Below are positions 8,933 through 17,641 of a stretch of DNA of 64,000 nt, piece by piece. The notes beneath the pieces are model-generated. The model was given only the letters and a program-made list of their open reading frames with translations. It was not told where the DNA came from and did no database searches. Source of the DNA: an uncultured Flavobacteriaceae bacterium (lineage in GTDB: Bacteria > Bacteroidota > Bacteroidia > Flavobacteriales > Flavobacteriaceae); NCBI GenBank assembly GCA_947502975.1, contig CANNBV010000004.1:186001-250000 (forward strand), written 5' to 3'. A program made the translations under genes and the position numbers. The stretch's first letter is position 1, and each line of letters starts with the position of its first letter.

Positions 8933-11830
8933 TTATTTAATTACTAATTTTTTAGTGTATGATTTAGTTTCACTATTAATTTTTAGAAGATAAAGACCAC
9001 TGTCAAAATATGTCACATCAATAGTATTCGTATTATTTGATGTTGTCTTTTCATGAAGTAATTTTTGACCTGATAGTGTAAAAATTTCAATTGAACTAAT
9101 TGTGTTTCTAGATTTAATCCTTATAAAATCTTGTGCTGGATTTGGAAAAACACTAAAATCAAATTTGGATTCCTGAACGTCTGTTATAGATAAAACACTA
9201 GAATCCTGGACGTTTAAAGTAAATGTGCCACTTTCGTTTAAAAACTTAGATGAAGTATTGCCTTTTGTAGTTAGAGAAAGTTCTAACCAGACTTGCAAGT
9301 AATATGTCTCATTTGGTATTAATCCGTTAACAACCAACTCATTTACCGCACAATATAATGGTTGTGCATCGCCACAAGAACTATACAAAGCAACTTTACC
9401 TACTAGCGCACCTGCACTAATTGTCATAGTAACACTTCCTGAAGCTGGAGCAGGGAATGAATACCAAACATCAAAAGCTGTTAATCCACTTGGTAAACAA
9501 TTAGGATTATTGCTACTACCTGTTGCACTACTTGTATTCCCCGGTGTATCTTGACCTAGAATTATTGGTGTTGTATAAGAACAATCATCATTAACTGGTG
9601 TACAACTTAAATTATAACTGGTTTGCATATCTATTTGCCCCCAATTCGTGTTACTATAATCTACATCATCTACTTCAATACAATTCAAACCAAGGTTTGC
9701 AAACGCTGAAAAGTTTGGATTCGTTATGTTAGTATTAGCTCCATTTTTAATATTTAAGCCAATCAAAGCATTATCATTACAAGCCACGCTAATTAAACTT
9801 GCATTCTGTGATAGATCTAAATATTCAATACTATTTCTTTCGCAATTAAGAGACTCTAAATTTGTGTTTGATAATGTATTTAAAACTGAAATTCCATTTA
9901 ATGAGCAATTTAAAATTCGTAGTTCTGGATTTTTACTTATTTCAAGTTTGGTGAGATTATTATCAGCTACTGAAAGTTCTTCTAATTTATCCAATTGGCT
10001 TAAATCTATGTTTGATAATTGATTATCATCTATATAAACCTGAGTTATATTTGTATTAGCTGATAAATCTATAGATGAAATGTTGTTTTGATTTAGACTT
10101 ATAGATACCAAGTTTGTATTTTGAGATACATCAATATTTGATAAATTATTTATGGCTAAAACTAATCCTGAAAGTTGTGAATTTGCACTAACATCAACAG
10201 TTGTTAGATTATTATTATGGACAAAAAGGGTTTCTAAGTCTCTAAAACCTTCAATACCTGTTAGGTCCGAAATGTTTTCACTATTCACATCTAAAAAAGT
10301 AATAGTTTCTATATCTGATGCTAACACCATTCCATTAACTACGCCATCACTATCTATATTTTGATCAATTAAAGCTTGCTCGAAGTTTGCATCTGGAATG
10401 TTTATAGTAGTCTGAACACTCTCGGTTATAACACCAAAATCTTTCCAAACATCTGCGGTTTCATATAATAAAACTGTACCTGCTGGCACAAATAAATCTG
10501 CAAAAGCTAATGTTACTTCTTGAAAAACATTGGCATTTATAGCAACAGGAGTTTGCCATTTTACGGTTACATCTCTTAATGCCGTTTTTGCAAATGCAAA
10601 ATCCGAAATTGAAGTTACAGAGCTTGGTATTTCTATAGCTATTAACTTTCTACATTCGTTAAACACATAAGAATTTAAAGCGGTTAAATTGTTAGGAAGT
10701 GTAACATTTACTAAATCGAAACACCTGTTAAATGCAGAACTACCAATATCTGTGACAGAATCTGGAATAATTACTTCAGAAATATCAAAACACTGTTCAA
10801 AAGCTTGATTCCCAATTTCTATTAGCGAATTAGGCAATACAAAATTGGTTAGTTTATCGCACCTCCTAAAGGCACGTGGGCCTATAGTTTGTAAAGTTGC
10901 AGAAAACGTGATGGCTTCCAAACTTCGGCATCCACTAAAGGCACCATCACCTAAGCTTATTACTGAATTTGGCAATACTATATTGTCCAATCCCGTGCCT
11001 GAAAAAGCACCGTCTCCTATTTCCACTAAATTGTTAGGCAAAGTAATTGAAGTTAACAATTCGCAACCACTGAAGGCTCCGTTTCCAATAGTTCGGATTG
11101 CACTTGGAAGATTTACGGTAGCTAATTGATCACAACCAGAAAATATCGCATTAGGCACTTTTGTATAGCTTACAGGAAAATCTATACTTGTAATAGGTGT
11201 TCTTGCAAATACCTGATCTCCAAAACTTTGTGCTGAGGGCAAATCTACACTAGTTATTCCTGTATTTTCAAAAGCTGAACTTCCCAAAATTTCTAATGCA
11301 CTTGGAAAAGTTACACTGGCTAAACTTGTACAATTTCTAAATACATTATTCTCAATTATAGTAACAGAAGACTGAATATTAACAGTTGCTAAGCTGGAAC
11401 AGTTCTCGAATAAACCTCTACTCAAAATTCTAGAGGTGTTATTTAGTATTGCTTCTGTAAGACCTGTACAACCTAGAAAAGCTTCGTCTTGCATACCTAT
11501 AACAGTGTTGGGAATATTTAATGTTTCTAAACCTGTGCATCCTGAAAAAGCACGTCTTTGAATAGATGTTACCGTATCAGGAAAATTTACTTTAGTGAGT
11601 GTTGTACACCCAGAAAAGGCATTTTCACCAATAGTTGTAACATCAAAATTATTTCCTGAAAAGGATACACTAGAAGGAATTGTTAATTCTGATTCAGAGC
11701 AATCACTTCCCACAATAATTACAGAAGAATTAACATCGGTTCTATAATCAATACCATCTACAGTAAAAAATGTTTGTGCGTTTAATATCGCTACTGGGAA
11801 CAAAAAGGTAATTAGTAATTTTAGTTTCAT
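8933..11830 (-). CDS. BspA-type leucine-rich repeat protein with T9SS sorting domain
   Basis: 965 residues with a signal peptide (LLITFLFPVAILNAQ). Residues about 40-430 are repeated LRR_5/BspA units of the form IGxxAFSGCxxLxxVxLPxS. Residues about 450-690 are a second LRR block (VDVSANSQLSGLVLAINNLSNIDVS style). A beta domain follows (about 720-860: DVWYSFPAPASGSVTMTISAG). The last 80 residues are a type A T9SS sorting domain (FSVFPNPAQDFIRIKS... ending GLYLLKINSETKSYTKKLVIK). The protein is therefore predicted to cross the outer membrane by T9SS and sit on the surface, where BspA-like proteins usually bind proteins or other cells. Confidence 0.92.
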   Translation of the reverse strand: MKLKLLITFLFPVAILNAQTFFTVDGIDYRTDVNSSVIIVGSDCSESELTIPSSVSFSGNNFDVTTIGENAFSGCTTLTKVNFPDTVTSIQRRAFSGCTGLETLNIPNTVIGMQDEAFLGCTGLTEAILNNTSRILSRGLFENCSSLATVNIQSSVTIIENNVFRNCTSLASVTFPSALEILGSSAFENTGITSVDLPSAQSFGDQVFARTPITSIDFPVSYTKVPNAIFSGCDQLATVNLPSAIRTIGNGAFSGCELLTSITLPNNLVEIGDGAFSGTGLDNIVLPNSVISLGDGAFSGCRSLEAITFSATLQTIGPRAFRRCDKLTNFVLPNSLIEIGNQAFEQCFDISEVIIPDSVTDIGSSAFNRCFDLVNVTLPNNLTALNSYVFNECRKLIAIEIPSSVTSISDFAFAKTALRDVTVKWQTPVAINANVFQEVTLAFADLFVPAGTVLLYETADVWKDFGVITESVQTTINIPDANFEQALIDQNIDSDGVVNGMVLASDIETITFLDVNSENISDLTGIEGFRDLETLFVHNNNLTTVDVSANSQLSGLVLAINNLSNIDVSQNTNLVSISLNQNNISSIDLSANTNITQVYIDDNQLSNIDLSQLDKLEELSVADNNLTKLEISKNPELRILNCSLNGISVLNTLSNTNLESLNCERNSIEYLDLSQNASLISVACNDNALIGLNIKNGANTNITNPNFSAFANLGLNCIEVDDVDYSNTNWGQIDMQTSYNLSCTPVNDDCSYTTPIILGQDTPGNTSSATGSSNNPNCLPSGLTAFDVWYSFPAPASGSVTMTISAGALVGKVALYSSCGDAQPLYCAVNELVVNGLIPNETYYLQVWLELSLTTKGNTSSKFLNESGTFTLNVQDSSVLSITDVQESKFDFSVFPNPAQDFIRIKSRNTISSIEIFTLSGQKLLHEKTTSNNTNTIDVTYFDSGLYLLKINSETKSYTKKLVIK

Positions 11831-11845
11831 TTTTCTATTTTTTAA

Positions 11846-13228
11846 TTAAAACATTTTTCGATATTCTTTTGGGTTAAGGGTTTTACTAATATTATCGTGT
11901 ATAGCTGTAGTTTCACTTTTCATATTACCTTCATTAGATGTAACAGTATATTCCATAATATATCCTTTTAAAACCTGTTGATTTTGAATGAACCAATTAG
12001 GAAGATTAACATCTGGTGCTGCCCAAAGCTCGATTTTTACTTTATCGTCTGCCATAATATATTCATAGCATGTAGCTCCTAAAATTGTTTTGGTTTTTCC
12101 TGTTTTTGTAAGATTGGTATAATCGTAATTCATCATTTGTTCTGAAGGCATTTGTTGTTTCTGATTTCGCATCATTCCTGACGACATACGCATTTTCATA
12201 CCTTGAGTTTCAACAAAAATGTGAGCATCACCATCATCCATTACTATAATTGATTCACCATCCGTCTCTTCATCTGAATATTCTTCCATATTTACTTTTA
12301 TGGCCAAATATTTTGTATTCGGATTTAATAAATAAGACATGTTATAAATTTGATTATCATCTAAATTTGTAACTCTAACTTTAGTTTCAAATGAAAATGA
12401 ATATATGCCTGTTTCTACTGCCATGTTTGAAGTGTTAGGAAGCTTTGGTTGCTGTGGCGTAGTTTTAATTTTTTCAACAGTTCTGGAATCAATTAACCTC
12501 AAAGGGCTTACATCTATAGCTCCAGAAATTGAACTTGACTCATAAGTTAACAAATAATCATCTTCACTATTTATATCAGGGTTTTTTACACGAGTTACCA
12601 GCTTAGAATTTCCAGAAAATGATATTTGAACGTTGGTTTCACCAAATACATCAATAGTTATTTCTCCAGAAACTATTTTATAAGACTGATAGTCTTTTGT
12701 CATTGCTGAAGAGAAACCGTTTTCATCTTCTAGATTAGCATCCCAAATAGGATCATAAGACAACTCTAAAGTTGCTTCACTTGGAATTTGTAATTTGATT
12801 TGGCCTTTTTTGGGTGTGTCATTATCATATAACAATACATTACCATTTGGAATAACCAGAATATATCCATCGTGTATATCTGCTGCATGTGTTACCCAAG
12901 ACCCATAAACTCGTACCTCATCATTATTGCGATCTATTGTAGCCTTACCAAACTCATCAATATTAAAACTTCCATATCTTTTACCGTGTTTGATAATGGC
13001 AGAACCTGTAGTAGCGTTACTACTAGAGTTCATTTCTACCTTTTTCTCTTTTTTTTTCTCTTTTTTACTAGTAAGATCTTCTAAAGTTTTATCTACTTTT
13101 TGCTCTACTTTTTGTTCTATTTTTCGATTCACTTTATCTTTAAGCTTTTTCAAAAATTGCGCCTCGGCATTACAGGAGACTAACATCACTACAGCTAGGG
13201 CAATAGATTTAAATACACATATTTTCAT
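11846..13228 (-). CDS. Secreted DUF4412-like protein
   Basis: 460 residues with an N-terminal signal segment (SIALAVVMLVSCNAEAQ; it contains a cysteine but reads better as a type I signal), then a highly charged Lys/Glu region (about 26-65) and a beta-rich body. The C-terminal part has TGKTKTILGATCYEYIMADD followed by KIELWAAPDVNLPNWF, the pattern of DUF4412-type periplasmic proteins of Bacteroidota. It is the first gene of the minus-strand cluster and divergent from the ECF sigma gene, so the pair may be regulated from one 117-bp intergenic region. Confidence 0.75.
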   Translation of the reverse strand: MKICVFKSIALAVVMLVSCNAEAQFLKKLKDKVNRKIEQKVEQKVDKTLEDLTSKKEKKKEKKVEMNSSSNATTGSAIIKHGKRYGSFNIDEFGKATIDRNNDEVRVYGSWVTHAADIHDGYILVIPNGNVLLYDNDTPKKGQIKLQIPSEATLELSYDPIWDANLEDENGFSSAMTKDYQSYKIVSGEITIDVFGETNVQISFSGNSKLVTRVKNPDINSEDDYLLTYESSSISGAIDVSPLRLIDSRTVEKIKTTPQQPKLPNTSNMAVETGIYSFSFETKVRVTNLDDNQIYNMSYLLNPNTKYLAIKVNMEEYSDEETDGESIIVMDDGDAHIFVETQGMKMRMSSGMMRNQKQQMPSEQMMNYDYTNLTKTGKTKTILGATCYEYIMADDKVKIELWAAPDVNLPNWFIQNQQVLKGYIMEYTVTSNEGNMKSETTAIHDNISKTLNPKEYRKMF

Positions 13229-13300
13229 TTGGACTTTTATATTAAGTTACACCCTTTGTTCATTCAAATTTTGAAATGTTAACAGCAGATAAAAAAAAAT

Positions 13301-13308
13301 TATATTTG
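13301..13308 (+). promoter_or_regulatory. Candidate -7 promoter element of the ECF sigma gene (TATATTTG)
   Basis: TATATTTG fits TAnnTTTG and lies 38 bases upstream of the sigma factor start in the divergent region. Just after it, GTTAACC and TTTAACC form two related half-sites that could bind a regulator. A -33 element is not obvious. Confidence 0.4.
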
Positions 13309-13345
13309 TATGTAGGTGTTAACCTTTTAGAATTTAACCTAACTA

Positions 13346-13894
13346 ATGAATAAAGAAACTTTTGATGTAGAATTGCAAGAGCTCTTACGACGTGATGATA
13401 GAAGTACACTCGAAACAATCTACACAAAGCATAAACCTGTTTTTTTAAACTATGCTAAAACTTATAATTTAAGTGAAGATGACGCTCTAGACATTTATCA
13501 AGATGCGGTTATAGCTATGTATCAAAATTTTGTTAAAAACCAACTTGTTTTAAATAAAAGCTCAATTAAAACATATTTGTTTGGTATAGGGAAGAATAAA
13601 ATTTTTAGATTCTTAAAAACGAAAAATATACTGGTAAAACACAATAACCTAAAAGATGACGAAGTAACTGAAATACACTTTAATGAAGAAAACCCAACCG
13701 TATTACAACAGCAACTTGCAGAAAATTTAAGGCAAATATCTGACAGTTGTAATGAACTACTTAGACTTTTCTATTACAGAGGTTTAACCATTGATGAAAT
13801 TGTAGAACAAACTGATTATAAAGATCCTAATACTGTAAGAAGTCATAAATCTAGATGCATAAAACGCTTAAAAACTCTATTTAAAAAAGTATAA
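13346..13894 (+). CDS. ECF-type RNA polymerase sigma factor
   Basis: 182 residues. Region 2 is seen as YAKTYNLSEDDALDIYQDAVIAMYQN (about 35-60) and region 4 as SCNELLRLFYYRGLTIDEIVEQTDYKDPNTVRSHKSRCIKRLK (about 130-175). The stop overlaps the next start as TAATG (13892-13896), implying translational coupling with a membrane protein that probably acts as its anti-sigma factor. The divergent envelope operon (7.1-13.2 kb) is a likely target by position only. Confidence 0.9.
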   Translation: MNKETFDVELQELLRRDDRSTLETIYTKHKPVFLNYAKTYNLSEDDALDIYQDAVIAMYQNFVKNQLVLNKSSIKTYLFGIGKNKIFRFLKTKNILVKHNNLKDDEVTEIHFNEENPTVLQQQLAENLRQISDSCNELLRLFYYRGLTIDEIVEQTDYKDPNTVRSHKSRCIKRLKTLFKKV

Positions 13895-14619
13895 TGGATA
13901 AAGACGAATTAATAGTAAAATACTATAGAGGCACTTTAACCAAAAGTGAGCGATTAGAGTTTGACTCCCTAATGCAAACTAATGAGGGTTTTAAAACTGA
14001 AGTTAACGATTATCAGGATATTCAACAGGCATTTAAACTAAATGAAAGAGAAGATTTAAAAACCTTCTTAAATAGAATAGACAAAAAAAACACATTAAAA
14101 AGACCGTTCTCAACTTTATTTACAAAAAGCAAATTAACACTAATAGCTACTGCAGCTTGCCTTATACTCGCATTTTTTTATTTTCTAAATAACACTCAAA
14201 GCAACGAAGAACTATATGCGTCTTTTTTTGAAGAATACCCTAATGTATTACAACCAATTATAAGAGGTGCTGATGAAAATATAAATTATAATGCTTTTAG
14301 AGCATATGAAAACAAAGATTATAGGAATGCTGAACTAGCATTTGAAAATCTAATTAAAATAGACAAAAACCCAAATTTAGAGTTTTACTACGCTATGACT
14401 CTATTAAATCAAAACAACTTTGATAAAGCAAAAAAGGTTTTAAATAGTTTGAAAGCCAAAAAACAAGATTTTCTTGCAGAAACGTATTGGTATTGCGCAT
14501 TAATTGCTTTAAAGAATAACGATCTTAAATTAACAAGAAAAGAGCTTGAAAAACTTCACGAAGTAGATTCTACTTTTAAAAAAGAAAAAAGGGAAGCACT
14601 ACTTAAACGCATCAACTAG
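13894..14619 (+). CDS. Single-pass membrane protein with TPR-like domain, putative anti-sigma partner
   Basis: 241 residues. The N-terminal cytoplasmic part (about 1-80, beginning MDKDELIVKYYRGTLTKSE) resembles the short helical anti-sigma-like heads of Bacteroidota. A transmembrane helix (LTLIATAACLILAFFYFL, about 84-101) follows, then a TPR-like outer part (about 130-240) with repeated A-x-Y-x-x-A patterns. The start overlaps the sigma gene stop by one base. Control of the sigma factor is inferred from arrangement and topology. Confidence 0.75.
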   Translation: MDKDELIVKYYRGTLTKSERLEFDSLMQTNEGFKTEVNDYQDIQQAFKLNEREDLKTFLNRIDKKNTLKRPFSTLFTKSKLTLIATAACLILAFFYFLNNTQSNEELYASFFEEYPNVLQPIIRGADENINYNAFRAYENKDYRNAELAFENLIKIDKNPNLEFYYAMTLLNQNNFDKAKKVLNSLKAKKQDFLAETYWYCALIALKNNDLKLTRKELEKLHEVDSTFKKEKREALLKRIN

Positions 14620-14765
14620 TTTATTAAATACTTTTTGATTTACGGAATCAAAATAACTAAATTATTAAAACACAAATAACCATTAACAAAATATGTGTTT
14701 TATTACAGTTATAATTCCTTAAATCGCTTAGAATAGCTATTTTTAAAAAATAAAAAAAATCTTTT

Positions 14766-17558
14766 ATGAGATTAGCTATTATACTTTTGTTTTTATTGTT
14801 CTCATTTCTTTCCAATGCACAAAAAAAAGTTTTAGATCATCAAGATGTAGCACTTTGGAAAACTATAGATAATGAATCCATCAGTTCAAATGGTGATTTT
14901 ATAGTTTACGATTTAGAACAAGAAAACTCCGATAGCCGTCTGATTCTGAAATCAAAAAAAGGAGAAACCTTACTAGAATATCATAGAGCCTCAAAAGGTA
15001 ATTTTACATATGATTCTGAATTTCTAACCTTTACTATAAAACCTTTAAAGGAGGAGGTTGACAATATGAAACGTAAAAAGGTTAAAAAAAGTAAGCTCCC
15101 AAAAGATACTTTGGCTATTTACAACCTCAGTACTAAAGAACTAACTAAAATTCCTAATGTAAAATCATACCGTTTACCAGAAAAATGGTCGGGTTACTTA
15201 GCTTATGTTTTAGAGGATGTAAAAACAGATAAAAATCCAAAAGGGAAAGACAGTTCGAATACTAAAGACTCTAAGAAAAGCAAAAAAGTTAGTAAGAAAA
15301 ATGGATTTCATTTAGTTACTCGAAATTTAACCACAAAAGCCCAGGATACGTTTAAATACGTTACCAAATATACTTTTGCTAAAAAAGCAGAGAAGCTTGC
15401 TTTTTTAAGTACTGGCGAAAAAAACAATAAAAGCGAAGGTGCATTTGTTTATGACTTTACAAAGAACAAATTAATACAAACTTTTAACTCGAAAAAGGCA
15501 AAATATTCACAACTCAAATTAAGTGAAAATGGAAAACGATTTGCATTTGTTGTAGATACTGACACCACTAAAATACAAATACGCCCCAATGAGTTATACA
15601 TATGGGAAGAAGGTCAAAAGTTAGCTACTAAACTCCATAGTAACACCACAACTCCAGAAGGCTATTTAGTATCGCCTCATGGCACATTAAATTTTTCTCA
15701 AGATGAATCAAAATTATATTTTGGATTAAGAAAACCTCCCGTTTTCAAGGACACGACCTTACTTAAAGATGAAATTGTAAATGTTGAAGTTTGGACCTAC
15801 AACGAACCTACACTTTATACAGTCCAAGAATTACAGGTTAAAAATGATACTATAAAATCTTATGAAACAGTCTATGATTTTAATACTAAAAAAACAATAC
15901 AAATTGAAACTGTAGAATTTCCAGATTCCAAGACCACAGACAAAGGTAACGCCAATATAGCATTAGTAAGTACCAAAACACCTTATGAATTGGAAAGCCA
16001 ATGGACAGGCATGCGTATTAGAGATTTTGCAATAATTAATCTTGAAACAGGACAGCAACAATTAGCATTTAAAAAAGTTAGAACTGCAAATCTGAGTCCA
16101 AAAGGCAAATATGCTTATGGCTATAAATCAATGGATAGTACATGGTTTACCTATAACATTGCAAAAAACAAATACAATGCAATTACCAAAGGAAAACAAT
16201 TTTACGATGAGTTAAACGATTCACCAAGACATCCTAGTGCTTACGGATTAGCTGGATGGACAGAATCAGACGCTTCTGTACTGCTATATGATCGATACGA
16301 TATCTGGAAATACAACCCAGATACTGGTACATCTATTAATCTTACAAATGGTAGAAACTCAAAAACAGTATATCGTTATATTAAACTAAATAAAGATGTA
16401 GATTTCATCAGTTCAGATTCCAATTGGCTACTCTCAACATTTAATGAAGATACAAAAGAAGCTGGTTTTGCAGAGTTTAACCCAAAAAACAACACACTAA
16501 AGCATCTTGAAAAGGGACCTTTCAAGTATCGTTTTTCTAGTAAAACAGAATTAGCAAATTCACTTTTATTTACAAGAGAATCGTTTGAGGAATTCCCTAA
16601 TTTAAGGTTGACCAATCTAAATTTCAAAAAACAAATCGTCTTAAGTGATGCCAACCCACAGCAGAAGGATTTTAATTGGGGAACTATAGAAATTGTGGAG
16701 TGGACTTCTCTTGACGGAAAAAAACTAAGAGGTTTACTAGCCAAACCTGAAAATTTTGATCCTAATAAAAAATACCCAATGATTGTAAATTTTTATGAGC
16801 GTTATTCTGATAGATTACACGATCACCGTGGGCCTTCCTTTGGAAGATCAACTATAAACTATAGCTTTTACACAAGCCGTGGTTACGTGATTTTTAATCC
16901 AGATGTGGAATATCGTACTGGATATCCCGGAGAAAGCGCCTATAATTGTGTGATTCCGGGTATTACTAATTTGATAAATAAAGGTTTTGTTGACAAGGAT
17001 AACATTGGAGTACAAGGGCATAGTTGGGGCGGCTATCAAATAGCTTATTTGGTTACCAAAACAAACATTTTTAAAGCTGCGGAAAGCGGAGCACCTGTAC
17101 CAAATATGATTAGTGCTTATGGAGGTATTAGATGGTGGACAGGCTTAAGCAGACAATTTCAGTATGAGCATACGCAAAGTAGAATTGGTGGCACGCCTTG
17201 GGAATTCCCAATGCGATATATTGAAAACTCACCTATTTTTAATATTGATAAGATTAATACGCCTTTATTAATCATGCACAATGATGCAGATGGTCATGTG
17301 CCATGGTATCAAGGTATTGAGTTTTTTACAAGCTTACGTCGCTTAGGGAAGCCTTCATGGTTTTTAAACTATAATGGGGAACCACATTGGCCATTAAAAT
17401 ATCAGAATAGAAAAGACTTTAATATCAGAATGGCTCAGTTTTTTGATTATTATCTAAAAGGAGCATCAAAACCTGTTTGGATGGAAAGAGGTGTTCCAGC
17501 TATTGAAAAGGGCATTAATCAGGGATATGAGTTATTGGATAAAACCAATACTGATTAA
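14766..17558 (+). CDS. Secreted prolyl oligopeptidase-family (S9) serine peptidase
   Basis: 930 residues with a signal peptide (LAIILLFLLFSFLSNAQ). The first about 600 residues form the beta-propeller part. The C-terminal alpha/beta hydrolase domain carries GHSWGGYQ (nucleophile Ser near 754), the acid in HNDADGHVPW (near 840) and the catalytic His in EPHWPL (near 873). The full triad is present, so it should be an active periplasmic or surface exopeptidase that takes part in peptide degradation. A lysine-rich stretch (about 157-180) is an insertion in a propeller loop. It is monocistronic. Confidence 0.93.
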   Translation: MRLAIILLFLLFSFLSNAQKKVLDHQDVALWKTIDNESISSNGDFIVYDLEQENSDSRLILKSKKGETLLEYHRASKGNFTYDSEFLTFTIKPLKEEVDNMKRKKVKKSKLPKDTLAIYNLSTKELTKIPNVKSYRLPEKWSGYLAYVLEDVKTDKNPKGKDSSNTKDSKKSKKVSKKNGFHLVTRNLTTKAQDTFKYVTKYTFAKKAEKLAFLSTGEKNNKSEGAFVYDFTKNKLIQTFNSKKAKYSQLKLSENGKRFAFVVDTDTTKIQIRPNELYIWEEGQKLATKLHSNTTTPEGYLVSPHGTLNFSQDESKLYFGLRKPPVFKDTTLLKDEIVNVEVWTYNEPTLYTVQELQVKNDTIKSYETVYDFNTKKTIQIETVEFPDSKTTDKGNANIALVSTKTPYELESQWTGMRIRDFAIINLETGQQQLAFKKVRTANLSPKGKYAYGYKSMDSTWFTYNIAKNKYNAITKGKQFYDELNDSPRHPSAYGLAGWTESDASVLLYDRYDIWKYNPDTGTSINLTNGRNSKTVYRYIKLNKDVDFISSDSNWLLSTFNEDTKEAGFAEFNPKNNTLKHLEKGPFKYRFSSKTELANSLLFTRESFEEFPNLRLTNLNFKKQIVLSDANPQQKDFNWGTIEIVEWTSLDGKKLRGLLAKPENFDPNKKYPMIVNFYERYSDRLHDHRGPSFGRSTINYSFYTSRGYVIFNPDVEYRTGYPGESAYNCVIPGITNLINKGFVDKDNIGVQGHSWGGYQIAYLVTKTNIFKAAESGAPVPNMISAYGGIRWWTGLSRQFQYEHTQSRIGGTPWEFPMRYIENSPIFNIDKINTPLLIMHNDADGHVPWYQGIEFFTSLRRLGKPSWFLNYNGEPHWPLKYQNRKDFNIRMAQFFDYYLKGASKPVWMERGVPAIEKGINQGYELLDKTNTD

Positions 17559-17593
17559 GAAAACGTTATTATTTTTCGAGGTTTTTTCGGTAC

Positions 17594-17621
17594 GAGTTGT
17601 CCCTTTGAGGGAACACCACTC
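17594..17621. repeat. Short palindromic dispersed repeat, copy 2
   Basis: GTCCCTTTGAGGGAAC followed by ACCACTC matches the element at 3407-3433 with compensating stem changes. It sits between two convergent genes, where it may help end transcription. Confidence 0.55.
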
Positions 17622-17641
17622 ATACTCTATAAATTTATAAT

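Noticed and set aside
9726-11129. Several plus-strand frames inside the LRR gene.
   Set aside because: They arise from the repetitive LRR coding on the other strand and show no independent features.
17594-17621. Possible rho-independent terminator after the S9 peptidase gene.
   Set aside because: A hairpin is present but no T-run follows; the second copy at 3407 shows it is a dispersed repeat, so it is listed as such.
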